A stretch of DNA of 64,000 nucleotides. Source: Saccopteryx bilineata. Its lineage: Eukaryota > Chordata > Mammalia > Chiroptera > Emballonuridae. Below, piece after piece: positions 1 to 11,895 of this stretch (its first letter is position 1; each line of letters starts with the position of its first letter). The notes under the pieces are model-generated. The model was not told the origin of the DNA. It saw only the letters and a list, made by a program, of their open reading frames with translations, and ran no database searches. Made by a program: the position numbers and the translations under genes. Location of the stretch: contig NC_089492.1 in the NCBI RefSeq assembly GCF_036850765.1, forward strand, positions 103,249,022-103,313,021. The letters are read 5' to 3'.

Positions 1-186
1 CTGGAAAATACAGTCTCTAGTTCGGCGAACTTTTGCTGTTAATAAGTTTCACTACTAAAGAGAAAAAGGAGAGCTTGGCTCATAACATCACAGCTTCTTC
101 CATGCACTCTTGGGAATTACTGGACCTGATTCTATCCATGGAGGTGCTGGAAGCTTGGTGACATGGGGACTATATCAGATATCTGC

Positions 187-420
187 CACTCTGTAGCAAA
201 CCACCCAAAACTAAGTGACTTAAAACAACAGCTATTATCTTGGCTTATGATTTTGTAGGTTAGCAATTTGGCTGGGCACTGTGGGTGATTCTGCTACTGA
301 TCTTGCTTGGAGTCAGTCATGCAGCTGTAGTCATCTGGTAGTTTGATTAAGGATGGATGTCTAAAATGTCTTCACTCACATGTCTCAAAGTTGACAGTCT
401 TGAGGTTGGGACTCCCACAT
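187..420. repeat. Old mammalian repeat fragment
   Basis: The stretch contains phrases typical of an ancient interspersed repeat: a run about unused cells 'aaaccacccaaaacta', 'gtgacttaaaacaaca', then 'gcagctgtagtcatctggt'. These resemble MaLR-type or related old repeats that occur thousands of times in mammalian genomes. The subfamily cannot be named by eye. Positions 1-186 show nothing recognisable. Confidence 0.4.
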
Positions 421-458
421 ATACGATCACCTGGGAGGTGAAGGGGAAGAGGGAGCAC

Positions 459-881
459 TGTTGTGGGTTAACAGTGGCCCCCAAAATGATATGTCCTTAT
501 CCTAATCCTCAGAACCTGTGAATGTGACTTATTTGGGAAAAGGGTCCTTGCAGATGTGATTAAAGATCTTGAGATGAAATCATCCTGGCTTATTCAGGTG
601 GACCCTAAATCCAATAACAAGTGTCCTTATAAGAGACATACAGAGGAAAAGACAGACACAGAGAAGGCCATGTGAGCGTGGAGGCAGAGATTGGAGTGAC
701 GCAGACAGAAGCCAGAAGACTCAAGGAAGGGTCCTCCCCTCGAGCCCCCAGAGGGGGTGTGGCCCTGACAACACCTCCATTTCAGACCTCTTGCCCCCAG
801 AACTATGAGAGAACAAACTTACGTTATTTTAAGCCATCAAGTTTGTGGAATTTGTGATAGAAGCCCTAGGAAACTAATACA
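459..881 (+). mobile_element. Solo LTR, MaLR (MLT1/MST-like)
   Basis: The element starts with TG and ends with CA. It is flanked by the same five bases, agcac, at 454-458 and 882-886. Internal text such as 'gtgacttatttgggaaaagg', 'gtgtccttataagagacata' and a closing 'gccctaggaaactaatac' matches the ERVL-MaLR LTR consensus as I remember it. There is no internal retroviral sequence, so this is a solo LTR left by recombination. The 5-bp duplication suits this class. It has no coding capacity; the short open frames inside it are chance. Confidence 0.75.
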
Positions 882-1964
882 AGCACATTACTCAAAATAT
901 AGCCTCCTGGCAGCAGGGCGTGTTGGTAAGACAATTTCTCTGAGGAGGCTGTGCAGCCATATAAGCTACATAAGCACAGACCTTATTCTCTCTGTTCTTT
1001 CCTTCCCAGGCCTGAGACCGCAATCGAAGAGCACTTGAATCCCTATGTCCTGCTCCTCAGCATTAACACACATGACGCTTTCAAGAGGTCTCAAGGGGAA
1101 AAGGAAGGAGTTGGATGGATAAGTAGTTTAAAAGAGGATTATCGGATCCTGGGGAGTGTTGGGTTTGGCTGCTTGTCTCTGAAGGATGCAGAGTCCTAAG
1201 AACCCTCTTACAGGCTGAGGAAGAATCGAAGGAGAAAGAGAGGAAACATGAAGAATACATCCTTGATGCCGATCACACGCTACTTCTGTTCACGCACATC
1301 AGAGAGTCGTGGAGGTTAGAACTGAACAGGACCTTGGTATTTTGCCCTTCCCTTGATGGATGAAGAAGCAGAGGGGGAAAGAGAAGAGTGACTTACCCAG
1401 GGCCCCCACAGCTATTTGCTCCCAACATCCAAACTCCTTCCCTTCCCATGCATCCAGGATGTCATGGGGTACCTTTGGCAAAGACAACTATTTTTTGAAA
1501 CTGCCTTTATTCTTGTCTCCACGCATGTAGAACACCTCTTCTTCTTCTCCTCTTTTCCTGTGCTATCTCCCTGCTTCCCCAGACTCAGTGGCTTACGACC
1601 CCTTATTCCTGACAAGTGCAGCCAAGGGAATGGGGTGGCCCTCCGCTGAGCAGACAGGAAAGGACGCCCCAGAAGTGGTGCTGGTCCTCCAGGCTGGCCA
1701 GGCCCACAGCACCCCACCAAACCCTGCATGTTCCTCTGCCTCCAGCAGAGAACTCTGGGGGTTTCAGTTCCCTGCGTTCCATGCCAGCATGGCTTCAAGT
1801 CAGATTCTGGAAATAGAGTCACTTCCAAAAGATTCGGGAGGCCAAAGACAGAGGAAGCCCTTCTTCTCTGAACCAGCAGTGGCAGCATGAGCTTTACCAG
1901 AGCCTCTAGGACAGTGCTTTCAAGTTGCTCACTTGGGTGATGCTGGAGGCTGGGGTGATTGGAG
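882..1964. other. Intergenic, no gene recognised
   Basis: Overlapping open frames on both strands near 1410-1890 have low-complexity, serine/proline-rich translations with no recognisable domain and no splice-supported extension. I see nothing in this stretch that supports a gene. Confidence 0.5.
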
Positions 1965-2525
1965 CATTTTTTTAAAAAATTTTTTTACAGTGAAAATTTT
2001 TTATATTTAGAATTAGCCAGCCAGACTCAGTTTAGATGGGCCCAATTTTGTTGGCAACATTCAAAGCATCATAGTTGGGAAATAGTCGAACATATAAGCC
2101 TTCTTCTCTCCATCAGGCCTGATCAGGGCGTTGACCTTGGCCACGTCAATGGCACTGAGCTTCTTCACAGCTTGTTTGATCCGTGCTCGTTGGCCTTGAC
2201 CTCCACAATGAACACAAAGGTCTTGTCTTCTATCCTCTTCATGGCTTGCTTGGTGGTCAGGGGGAACTTGATGATGACAGGTTGTCAAGCTTCTTCCTCC
2301 TGGGGGCGCTTTTCTGAGGCTCTTTGGGCTGCCTGGGAACCACAGTGTTTGGGGCCATATGAAGGTGGGAGATGTGCAGATCGTTTTTTCGTTTGTTTGT
2401 TTGTTTCTTGTTGTTGTTTTGTGGCTGTGGACACCTTTTAGCACTGCTCTTTTTGCCTTCAAAGCCTTTGCTTTGGCTTCGGCTTTGGGGGGGATAGGGC
2501 CTTTCTTTTTCACTTTTGGCATCAT
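1965..2525 (-). pseudogene. RPL23A-ps: RPL23A processed pseudogene (60S ribosomal protein L23a)
   Basis: Read on the minus strand, the segment encodes the L23a basic N-terminal extension (KAEAKAKALKAKRAVLKGVH), then SPTF, and later the C-terminal core [20 protein letters not shown] followed by RPDGEKKAY. The parent is a component of the large ribosomal subunit. The copy has no introns. It continues past the stop position (about 2034) into the short RPL23A 3' UTR and an A-rich tail near 1960-1985, as expected of LINE-mediated retroposition. It is dead: the middle is garbled by frameshifts between about 2240 and 2340, a small GTTT/GTT-rich insertion interrupts it near 2385-2420, and the residues after KKAY are frameshifted. 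The start methionine is at 2522 or 2525. Sequence upstream on the minus strand (2526-2636) is open but does not resemble RPL23A. Confidence 0.9.
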
Positions 2526-2639
2526 CTTCATGAAAAGGCTGAGTTCAGCATCTTCTCTGCAATTTTGGCACTTCCTGATTTTGTGAGGCTTGATGGTGGC
2601 TTCCCTGACCAGCCTCCATCCAGCCCTCCTGCCCATTAG

Positions 2640-3845
2640 ATAAGCCTCTATATCCTCTGTGTTAAAACCCTACACATTATACATTTGGGATATCTAGAGT
2701 AGCTGCTGTTGTTTTGACCAAATGAACACAGATAAAGACGCTATATACAATGATGTGGGGAAAAACCCTTCTGGAATGTAAAGTTTCCTCCTGGAAAGTG
2801 GAAGTGTTTGTATTAAGTGACAGATTGGCTGCTGACCCATTGTTTGCTAGGCTTGTTTTCTGTTGTTGTTGTTCAGTAGGAGCCATCTTGGGTGTGTGGC
2901 CTCGGAACCATGAGGTGAACATCGAAGCTCTCCTCGGAGACCTGGCCCAGAAAGGAAGCCCCTCTGCCACACTCTTACTCCGCACCACAAAGACCCAGGA
3001 AAGTCACAGTCGACAAGGCCAGAGGGAGGGCAAAAGTCCCCCTCCCCTCCAGGACTATGGCCACACCAGGGACAGAGACCAGAAGCCACAGAGAAATAAA
3101 GAACAATCTATTTGAGTATTTTCATCCTAATTTTATGGGAGCAAGAAAGAAAAAAGGTTAAATGACCTAGTTATTGATAGAATGAGAACAAATTAGTTGG
3201 GACTTATCCCAACTAATCTTTTAAGACAAATTTTGGGTAAATAGTAATAAAAAGATATTTTGGGTAAATAATAGCATTTGAGACCTTTTATTGATACTTG
3301 TCTACATACTGCCTGAAGTTTTTTATGTATCATCCTATTTAATCTTACCAATAATGCCATGGGTAGTATATCACTATACAAGTTTCATAGACTGGAAGCC
3401 TGAGGTTCACCAAGGTCAAAGCTGCCTGCTCCCAAGCCATTCTCTTTCCACGATATCATTCTGCTTCTCTTCCTGGGAAGGAGGAAAGAAGAGCAAGAGG
3501 GAAGGAGGGCTGTGGCAGGGGGAGGAAATGAGAGAGACTGCCAAAGGAGGCAGGGCAGAGACACCTGTGCGAGTAGAAGGTGGAGTGGGAGAGAAACCCC
3601 GAGGGTCTTGCCATGTTGGGGAACTGCTCCTCGCCAGCCCTAGTCAGACTGTGTGCTTTAGAAATGTGAGCCCTGCTTTTGGCAATACCGATTAGCCAGG
3701 TAACCACTGTTCACAGCTCTTCAACTGCTCCTTCTCCTCAGGCTTTCGGAGACTCCAGTGTGAATGGGAACAAACCACAACAAACCATTGGATAAAGAAC
3801 GCTCTGGGCTGCCCCATCGGTGCTCATGGTAACATCACACTAGAG
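2640..3845. other. Intergenic, with MIR-like fragment
   Basis: No gene is recognised. Around 3285-3425 the sequence reads like the middle of a MIR SINE in minus orientation ('atcctatttaatcttacc', then 'actggaagcctgaggttcac'). The rest is unassigned. Confidence 0.4.
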
Positions 3846-4114
3846 CAGCGATTTTCAACCGGCCTGCCACAAGAATTTTTAAAACATGCCATACCTGACT
3901 ATTTAGTCAGGGGCACTGACCTCTTTTCCCTTAGATGGTCAAATAAAAGAATGACAACAGCCAAGCCAACAATAGCCATCTGATATGAATGAAACAAAAT
4001 TATACCTATATATTTTTTTGTCAGATCAACAAAAAATAAATTTCTTGGTGTGCCACAGAATTTTAGTAATTAGTTTTTTTTGTGCCGTGAAGTGAAAAAA
4101 ATGGAAAATTGCTA
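3846..4114. mobile_element. Non-autonomous hAT element (MITE-like)
   Basis: The left end is CAGCGATTTTCAACC. The right end, atggaaaattgcta, is a decayed reverse complement of it. The interior contains 'gtgccacagaattttagtaa' and 'tgtgccgtgaagtgaaaaaa' and no open frame. The flanks cactagag and tagtagag (8 bp, six matching) fit a decayed hAT-type 8-bp target duplication. Such short elements are mobilised in trans by a hAT transposase. Confidence 0.65.
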
Positions 4115-4283
4115 TAGTAGAGAGTAGATTAAATCAAGAGAAGGAGCAGCCCCAGCCCTGGGCTAGTGAAGGAGGGCAACCGAGCTCCCGAGCACCAGGG
4201 AGCTGGTGCAGATGGTCTTGATACTCTTCTGCCTCTCCTTCCCGACCCTTCTCTAAGTACCCGCAAGCCCACCCTGATATCTT

Positions 4284-4638
4284 TTCTTTTTTTTTTTTTT
4301 TTTTGTATTTTTCTTAAGTTGGAAACGGGGAGGCAGTCAGATGGACTCCTGCGTGCGCCTGACCGGGATCCACCAGGGGGCGATGCTCTGCCCATCTGGG
4401 GCACTGCTCTGTTGCAACCAGAACCACTCTAGCGACTGAGGCAGAGGCCACAGAGCCATCCTCAGCGCCTGGGCAAACTTTGTTCCAATGCAGCCTCGGC
4501 TGCGGGAGAGAGAGACAGAGAGGAAGGGAGGGTTGGAGAAGCAGATGGGCGCTTCTCCTGTGTGCCCTGGCCTGGAATCGAACCCCAGACTCCTGCATGC
4601 CAGGCCAACTTTCTAGCACTGAGCCAACTGGCCAGGGC
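4284..4638 (-). mobile_element. VES-type tRNA SINE, long form (type A)
   Basis: On the minus strand it begins gccctggccagttggctcag (tRNA A-box region), continues through a B-box-like ggttcgattcc, a CT-rich stretch and a second conserved body, and ends in an A tail (the T run at 4287-4305). A perfect 16-bp duplication, cccaccctgatatctt, flanks it at 4268-4283 and 4639-4654. It is a retroposed SINE and not a functional tRNA gene. Confidence 0.92.
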
Positions 4639-4654
4639 CCCACCCTGATATCTT

Positions 4655-6350
4655 ATGGCCCCAGCTACTCCTGGGTTTACCTTCATGGGATAATGACAGT
4701 CTCAGCCCCCACTGGCTCGGAGAGCTGCTCCATGCTCTGTTCCTGGGAGAAAACACCTAGGAGGAGGAGGCAGGCCTTCCTGGACCCTCCCGTCACACCC
4801 TGACCATGGCCCCTCTCTGTGAACATGTAAGCCAGCCCAGGGTTGGGAAGACCAAAGGGGCATGTGAGAGCTGGTCCCTGTCTCATGATTGCCCAGTTTC
4901 CCAGAGCATAGGCAGGGCCCTCAGAGGTCCCATAAGCCAATCGTTTAAAAATACACCTTCATTTTATCACTGAGGAAACTGAGGATCAGAGAAGGGAGGG
5001 CAGGCGCCAAAGGCCACGCTGTCTGCACACTGACCCAGGGCCCCGACGTCTGGCCTGGCACCCTCTGCAGTGGCAGCCCTGCGTCTCCCCCATCCCCAGT
5101 GCCCAGCGAGCCAGCGAGCACCTCACATGTGATTACAATTGCTGTGGGCTTGGCCTGGGCCCAGCCACACTGAAAGCATGTCCAGGCCTGGTCGCTAGCC
5201 AAGTTTCCATCTCAGTAGAAAAATGGAAAGATTCAAGGGATACATGTTAATCCCGAACACACAAGCAGGAAGGAGTGAGGTGAGAGGGAGCAGGTCAGCC
5301 AGGCTCCCTCAGGGCAACATCAGTCCATCAAGAGCACCCCCTCACCCCCGGGAGACAGAATGCCCCCAACCAAAGAGATAGGCTCTGTGCCCGCCAGGGC
5401 ACCAGGACTACCCTTAATCGGCCACTGTGGTTCAACAGCCATCTCAGAATTATTTCTGGTTATAAACGCTGCTGGCTCCTGGGCCCAAGATGGAACTCAG
5501 CTGGCAAGACTTGGCCAGTGGTCCCCACAGCCGTCACCCCTCCTCGGCTGGCTCCTTCCTTGTTCTAAGCATTTTTCACACCCTTTGTGCTTTTATGCTC
5601 TCCTTCAGGATCACCACCCCCTGTCACAGATAAGGAAACTGAGGTACAGAAATGAAGAGACTGGTCTGAAGCCAAGTAGCCACTGAGGAGCCAGAGTGGG
5701 CTAGAACACAGGCTCCAGGCAGCCTGTCTGGCGACAGCCCCACCTTGAATGCTATTGGGCTGCATGGGGCGGCCTGGACTGTCTAGAATTCTCTTGCTTT
5801 CTCCTGCCCACTGCCATGCCCAGCGTCTGAAGATGTATTCATGAGCTATCGGACCTCATCTGCTCCATACCTGCTACATGGCCCTGGTGGATCCCAAATT
5901 CCACCCTGGCTGTTAACTTCTGCCCCTCTAACATTGACATCTCACATCCTCAAGGCTTCTAGACTAATGTGTCCTCAGTTCTTCCATCCCAGAGGCAAAG
6001 GTTCCTTCTTTCCTCCCAGGGCTGAGGCAGTCCTGAGTAACCCACCCCTCCTGGCTTACTTCAACTCCCGGGAACTCCCATCTGTAAGCCATTCTCGGCT
6101 CTGGCCACAGAAAGGGCAGGAATATGTGCATCTACCCTTTTGGGGGCTTATAACAGGTTGGATAAATATTAGGAGAATCACCATTCTCTGCCTTGGAGGC
6201 AAAGGAGTTCACATGTTGCTGGAAATCTACTAACATCTACTAGTGACATAGTAAAACCGGATGGAGGACAGCAGTCATCAGTTAGATATCAACTGTCAAG
6301 TGGGGAAGAGCTGTGGCCCCAGCAGGCGGGGAACAATGGACTGATCTCTG
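4655..6350. other. Intergenic, MIR remnants
   Basis: No gene is recognised. MIR-type phrases occur near 4955-5000 (ttatcactgaggaaactgag) and 5625-5690 (cagataaggaaactgaggta), both in the minus orientation of the MIR consensus. The remainder is unassigned. Confidence 0.45.
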
Positions 6351-6710
6351 ATGCCCCTCAGGGGATACAGTTCCTTAGAAAATGAGGTCTGCTGCAGTTA
6401 CATGTGCTTATTTCTACCGTCTTCTAGACTGGCGGAGGACGGCCCGGGGCCCGCAGCCAAGCATCTGAACAACGGGCAAGCTCCACAGTGCAGCTTCTTG
6501 CCGACTCGGGGATTTATGGGCTTCCTGGACGGCCAAGCAGCCTGGCTTCGAGGCCAGCAGCTGGGCCAGGAGGTTGGCCAAGGTTTTCTCAGAGGCTTTA
6601 AAAGCAGTTGGGTCCTTGGGGAAAATGCCTTTGAAACACTGGGGTGTTATCTGGTCTCCCATCTCTTCTGGGCTCAAAGCCTCAGCAGGGGGCATTTTCC
6701 TAACTGAGAC
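6351..6710. other. Unassigned GC-rich open segment
   Basis: Both strands are open over this stretch: 118 codons on plus (6351-6707) and 93 on minus (6695-6414). The minus reading is hydrophilic and gene-like in composition, with FKGIFPKDPTAFKASEKTL followed by ANLLAQLLASKP. I do not recognise the family. It could be a retroposed gene fragment, a lone exon or chance. No poly(A) tail, target duplication or convincing splice sites were seen. It is listed only so that it can be searched. Confidence 0.2.
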
Positions 6711-9204
6711 AGAGGGTTGGGATGGGGACGCACTATTCTCGAAAGGTCATCTCCTTTCTTTTCTCTGCTTTCAAAAGGCCGAAATGATCACTTTGTATTT
6801 AAGCCAATAGTGCTTTTTCAAAGAAATAAAGAAAAGGCAAGATTTCTTTTCCAGGTCTAATTATAAAAACTATAAGGCTGGAAAGATATGGAGAAAACTT
6901 CTGTCTTTACTTGGGGCTGGTCTATAAATAACCTGCTTGGTGGGGTGCTCCGGCAGCAGTGGAGGGGGGCAATCTCAAGACACTCCTAACCCCCAGTCTA
7001 TTTGCATCCCCGTTGCTGGTGTTAAAGTCCATTTCTTCCTTTTAGTCCTCGTGGGAGCTGGAAAATAGCCAAGAGACTAGAAGAGATAGTAATTTGGGTC
7101 CTTCTAGAATCTGAAGGGAAGCAGTTGGGGGTCCCTGTCACCCCAGGGGCACTCAGTCCTTAAAAACCTGCACTGTCTCAAAAAAGAACAAGCCCCTGAG
7201 CTAGGGTTGTCCCCAGGCCTCCCTGTCCCTTCGTCTTGCAGGAGTGTCTCCTAACCATGCAGAGAAAATCCTGTCTTCTGGTCTTGCTGGGATCAAGAAA
7301 AAAGAGTGAGTGTCCCTCAATTTCCTGTTTAAAAAGTGCTGGGGGGGGAGTTATGGGAGAGGGAATGCATCATGCTCTCTCCCCTTCTATCAAACTGCAA
7401 GCCTTGATCTCCCCCAGGTGGGGCAGAGGGGGGCTGGGGGAGGGGGGCTCGGAGTGGGCATCTGGCAGCACTGGCCAGTCTCGGGCAGCTTCTCCAGCTC
7501 TGACAAGCTCTGAGCTCTGAATGCAAGCCCTGGGAGACCCCCAACACCCACAGTGAGCCTCTCCTTCCCATAGCAGCTCACAGCCCTGGCCACTCAAGAT
7601 GACATTTTCTAAACACCAGAGAGAGAGATAAGAAGCAGACGGGAGGAGAGGCCTGGGAGCTGGAGATGAGCCCAGGGAGGAAAGCAGGCTCCCTGCTGAG
7701 AGAGGCAGAGGCTCCCAGGCCCCGCTGGAGACTAGGCATGATAGGCAAGGACGCCGGCACCCACCCGTGCTTTGACACTGCGCTGAGTCCGGTTGACACA
7801 AAGGCTGAGCCCTGGGCTGGACCATTTATTCACTGGTCAGAACCTGTGCTCTCCTGACTGTGCCCAGAGATCCTGCAGACCTTTGAAAAAGAGGGGATGG
7901 GAGAGCTCATCCAATCCCTGGGCTTGGTGAGGTACTGTTCACTCTGGGCAGCAATGCCTGGGCAGACATGGCATATGGCCTTGTGACACTCAATACATAT
8001 CCATGGAAAGAATGACTTGCTGTATTGATCCTCCTGGAGTGAGCTGATATTCTACCCAGGATTATTTCCCCAGGGATGAACTTCAGAGGCAGATAGGATG
8101 ACCTAGTGTCCAGGTGGAAGCAAACACAGGGGCTTGGTTAGGTGCAGATGGCCTGCATGGGGGAATTTGGAGACCTAGGCTCTTGATCTGTCTGGGATGT
8201 TTTAGGAAAGTCACCCAACAACAACAGCAATAATAATAATGGGCGCTACGGTGTGTAGAGCATGGGAGAGGGTCTTCTGACAGGGACTGCAGAGAGTCAT
8301 TTCAGGGTCACCTCTGGGCCTCCTTGGAACCTGAAGATTAATCAGGGCAGCCCAGCCTGCTTCCCTGCAACCCAGGAACCCTAAAAGTGGGAGGTGATAG
8401 ACCCTCACTGAATCCTTACCCCCTTGAACTCCCATCTCCAAAGACCATCAAACAGCCCTCACTGGGATCACATGCACACCTTCCATGGATGGATGATCTC
8501 CGGTTTCCCTCTCAGCCTGGACAGAGTGAAATACAGTATCCGGCCACACTCCACTCAGCTGCTAGCTCCGGGCTGAAACCTTGAGCGCAACCCAGTTCCA
8601 GCCAAAAAAACCCCCCCAAAACCCCATGAGTTTGGTCTGGCTAAGCCAGGTGGCTTCATTCTCCCCACCTTCTGTTCCCCCCACCCCACCTTTGGAGCCA
8701 GTGAGCTGTTTGGGTAACCCCAAGACCCCACTCCCATACTGCCTACAGCCAGCCCAGGCATTCCAGAAGGGCTGCAGAACCGTGGCCTATCAGTCACTGC
8801 CTTTGACAGTGTGAAAACTGTGGGGCTCTGGCTTCTGGGAGCCAGCCCACCTTGACCGTCCTGCCTTCTGCTTTCCCTGGACAGGGATCCCTTGGGGTGG
8901 GGGGTGATTGTCCTCAGAGGAGGAGCCCATCCCCTGAGCCCTGACCCCTGCCAGGAGCAGCACAGAGTTCCCATTCTATAGGTACAGGAAGATGTTTCCT
9001 GACCTCTCTTGCCATTCCATCCAGGACCTTCCACTCTCCTCCAGGCCTAACCTCTTGCTGACATGTTGACATGTCCTGTCTACTGGGCTTTGTGAAAAAA
9101 ATCTTTCCTACCTTTGTTGGCTTCTGAGTCAAAAGTTTCTCTGCTTTCTCTTCTCTGGAGGAAAAACCCCAGCGTCTCACACACAGAGTTCATTCACTCT
9201 AGAA
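6711..9204. other. Intergenic, no gene recognised
   Basis: Several overlapping frames near 7330-7860 and 8380-9180 are proline/serine-rich, occur on both strands and show no domain. A CAA/TAA-rich short repeat lies at 8215-8240. I see no supportable gene. Confidence 0.45.
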
Positions 9205-9436
9205 CAGGGTTGTCCAATAGAAATAAAATGCATGCCATAAATGAGAGTTGTGTTTGTAATTTAATATTCTCTAATAGTCACATTTAAAAAAAAGAAACAT
9301 GTGAAATTCATTTCAGTGATATGTTTTATTTAACCCAACATATTTATATTAACCCAAATAAATATTATCATTGCAAACTTTAATTAACATGAAAAATTAT
9401 TGATGAGATATTTTACAATCTTGTTTTTCATGCTAA
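9205..9436. mobile_element. Old hAT-like MER element, left part
   Basis: It starts with cagggttgtccaatagaaat, an end typical of an old hAT-like MER family, followed by an AT-rich body ending near 'ttcatgctaagt'. It overlaps in content with the second fragment at 10065-10688, so the two appear to be separate copies of one family. It is cut off where an LTR begins at 9438. Confidence 0.5.
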
Positions 9437-9437
9437 G

Positions 9438-9886
9438 TGTATTAGTTTCCTAGGGCTGCCACAACAAATTACCACAAACTAGGTGGCTTAAAATAATAGG
9501 AACATACCCTCTCACAGTTCTGGAGGTTAGAAGTCCAAAGTGAAGGTGTCAGCAGGGCCCTGCTCCCACTCAAGGCTCTAGGGAACAACCCCTCCTGGCC
9601 CCTTCCCGCTTCCCTTGGCTGCTGGCAGTCCTTGGCCTTCCTTGGTTTATGGCTGCCTCACTCCAGTCTCTGTCCTCTTACCACACAGCCTGTTTTCTGC
9701 AACTCTGTAGCTTCATATGGCCTTCTTACAAGGGTACTTGTCCTTGGATTTAGGACCCACTTCACTCCAGTAAAATCTCATTTTATCTTAACCAATTATA
9801 TCCACAAAGACCTTATTTCTAAATAAGGTCACATTCTGAAGTTTCGGGTTGGCATGCATTTTAAGGGGACAGCACTCAACCCAGGT
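9438..9886 (-). mobile_element. MaLR (MLT1/MST-like) LTR, minus strand
   Basis: It opens tgtattagtttcctagggct and continues 'ctcacagttctggaggttag' and 'ccttatttctaaataaggtc'. This is the reverse complement of the LTR type at 459-881 and 17300-17693. The far end is less clear ('agcactcaacccagg') and no target duplication was found, so the right border is approximate. Confidence 0.65.
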
Positions 9887-10064
9887 CAATGTCAGATTCA
9901 ACGTTATCTGATTGGTGAGCTCCATGACCTCTCACCCATCTGATTTTTGGCTCTCAAAATTCTGTCACTGTTATCTGTTTTGTTGACTTTGTCCTTTTAT
10001 TTTCACTTTGGTGTTCCTTGGGGCAGGGCCCAAGGTAAAAAAAAAAAAGAAAGAAAAAAAATAT

Positions 10065-10688
10065 ATATATATATAAAATATATGATTAATTTTAATTTTA
10101 TTTAGCCTAATATATCTAAAATATTGTCATTTCAATATATAATCAATATATAAAATTATCAATAAGCTATTTTATATTCTTTTTTTTTTTTTTTTTTTTG
10201 GTATTTTTCTGAAGTTGAAAACAGGGAGGCAGTCAGACAGACTCCCGCATGTACCTGACCAGGATCCACCCGGCACGCCCACCAGGGGGCAATGCTCTGC
10301 CCATCTGGGGCTTGGCTCTATTGCAACCAGAGCCATTCTAGCGCCTGAGGCAGAAGCCACAGAGCTGTTCTCATGGCCTGGGCCAACCTTGTTCCAATGG
10401 AGCCTTGGCTGCGGGAGGGGAAGAGAGAGACAGAGAGAAGGGGGGGGGGGGTGGAGAAGCAGATGGGCGCCTCTCCTGTGTGCCCTGGCCGGGAATCAAA
10501 CCCGGGACTTCTGCACGCCAGGCCGATGCTCTACCACTGAGCCAACTGGCCAGGGCTCTTTTTTTTATACTAAGTCTTCAAAATCCCATATATACTTGAC
10601 CGTTTCAACACATCTCAATTCAGACTAGCCACCTTTCAAGTGCTCCACAGCCACACATGGCTAATGACTGCCTTACTGGACAGCACAG
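10065..10688. mobile_element. Old hAT-like MER element, split by a SINE
   Basis: The left part (10065-10177) is AT-rich ('ttatttagcctaatatatct'). The right part (10557-10688) reads 'atactaagtcttcaaaatcc' and closes with 'ccacacatggctaatgactg' and 'tactggacagcac', the other end of the family whose first end is at 9205. The SINE at 10178-10556 interrupts it. The family name cannot be given without a library search. Confidence 0.5.
10178..10556 (-). mobile_element. VES-type tRNA SINE, long form (type A)
   Basis: On the minus strand it starts gccctggccagttggctcag, contains a B-box-like region and the body 'ccattggaacaaggttggcc', and ends in a long A tail (the T run 10180-10199). The target duplication is hard to define because both flanks are T-rich. 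It sits inside an older hAT-like element. Confidence 0.9.
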
Positions 10689-10689
10689 C

Positions 10690-11800
10690 ACAAGAGGGAA
10701 GAAGGCTAAGGCTTGTGGCAATGCTGGGGACTCCCCTAGGGAAGTCAGTGGGTTCGGGGTGGCATTTACTGATGGCATCACCACCTCCAGGGTCTCTCCT
10801 GATTATCTCTCATCGTGCCGCTTCGTGGTGGGGGAGTCACATGGGACCAGCTCACAGCACTGCTATAGCAAACCAGAAGGCAGAGTTGTTCATTCGCAAG
10901 GAAAATGATCAACACTTGGTTGCTCTCTCATCTGTCCATGCATCTTATCCCTTCCCTGAGGCTCACTTCTTGGGGGGCCAGTCCTGGGGAGCCTGGACTC
11001 AGAACCAAAGACAGTCCTTACTAACTGGATGATTGAAAACCTCAGGCAGCAACAGTATGAGGCATCCATCTCCCCCAGAAGAACCACCCATGGCCAGGAG
11101 GACACGGCCAGACTCCCCTTCCCACTCTCAGGCAGTCTGAACTGGGCATGGCCACCTGCAAGGACCTGGTTCCTTTCTGCACCTCCATGGCAGACCTGGA
11201 TGTCTGTCTTATCCACAGACATCTTTTTCCCTCTAGACCAACATTGCTCTTGCCAGCCTGGGGCCCATTCTCTCTTTTTAGGTTGACTTTGCCTCTGCCT
11301 GCTTGAATGTCTATGTGTCTGTTTTATGGTCAAACTCCCAAAGAGTAACCTCATTCTCCAGCAAACAGATTCCCCCATTTTGCTCCCTTGAAATGCCTTC
11401 AATTATTTAGTCTTCTAGACCTTTCTTCACAGCCTCTGTGTTTTTCTGAGAAAGCCAGAAATAAACAGAATGCAGACCTAGAATCTGGGCCCAGACATCT
11501 CTTACCCACCACCCCTTGGGTTCTGGGGCCTGCTTATAGTAGGGGCACAGCTCCTGCCCAGAATGTGCTGGGGGTGGGGGGACAGAGCTTATGCCCCCCC
11601 CCCCACTGCCTTTCTGTCCTGGAGACCCAAGGACAGTAGTGCCTGAGGCTGAGCACCAGACTGACATCCTCATGTCTGCACTCTGGAGCAGTACATCACT
11701 GTGAATGGAGAAGGTAGTATGGAGAAATGGAGACCAAGTGTAGCAGATGAGAACTCTCTGAAGTTAATTCAGAGCTACTACCAGTTGCTAATAGCAGCAA
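10690..11800. other. Intergenic, no gene recognised
   Basis: A 170-codon frame on the minus strand (11402-10890) has no recognisable domain, no homologue that I know and overlapping open frames on plus. It is treated as chance. Nothing else is seen. Confidence 0.45.
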
Positions 11801-11803
11801 ATG

Positions 11804-11833
11804 ACCTCTCCCTCTCTCTCTGTCTCTCTCTCT

Positions 11834-11895
<62 letters not shown>

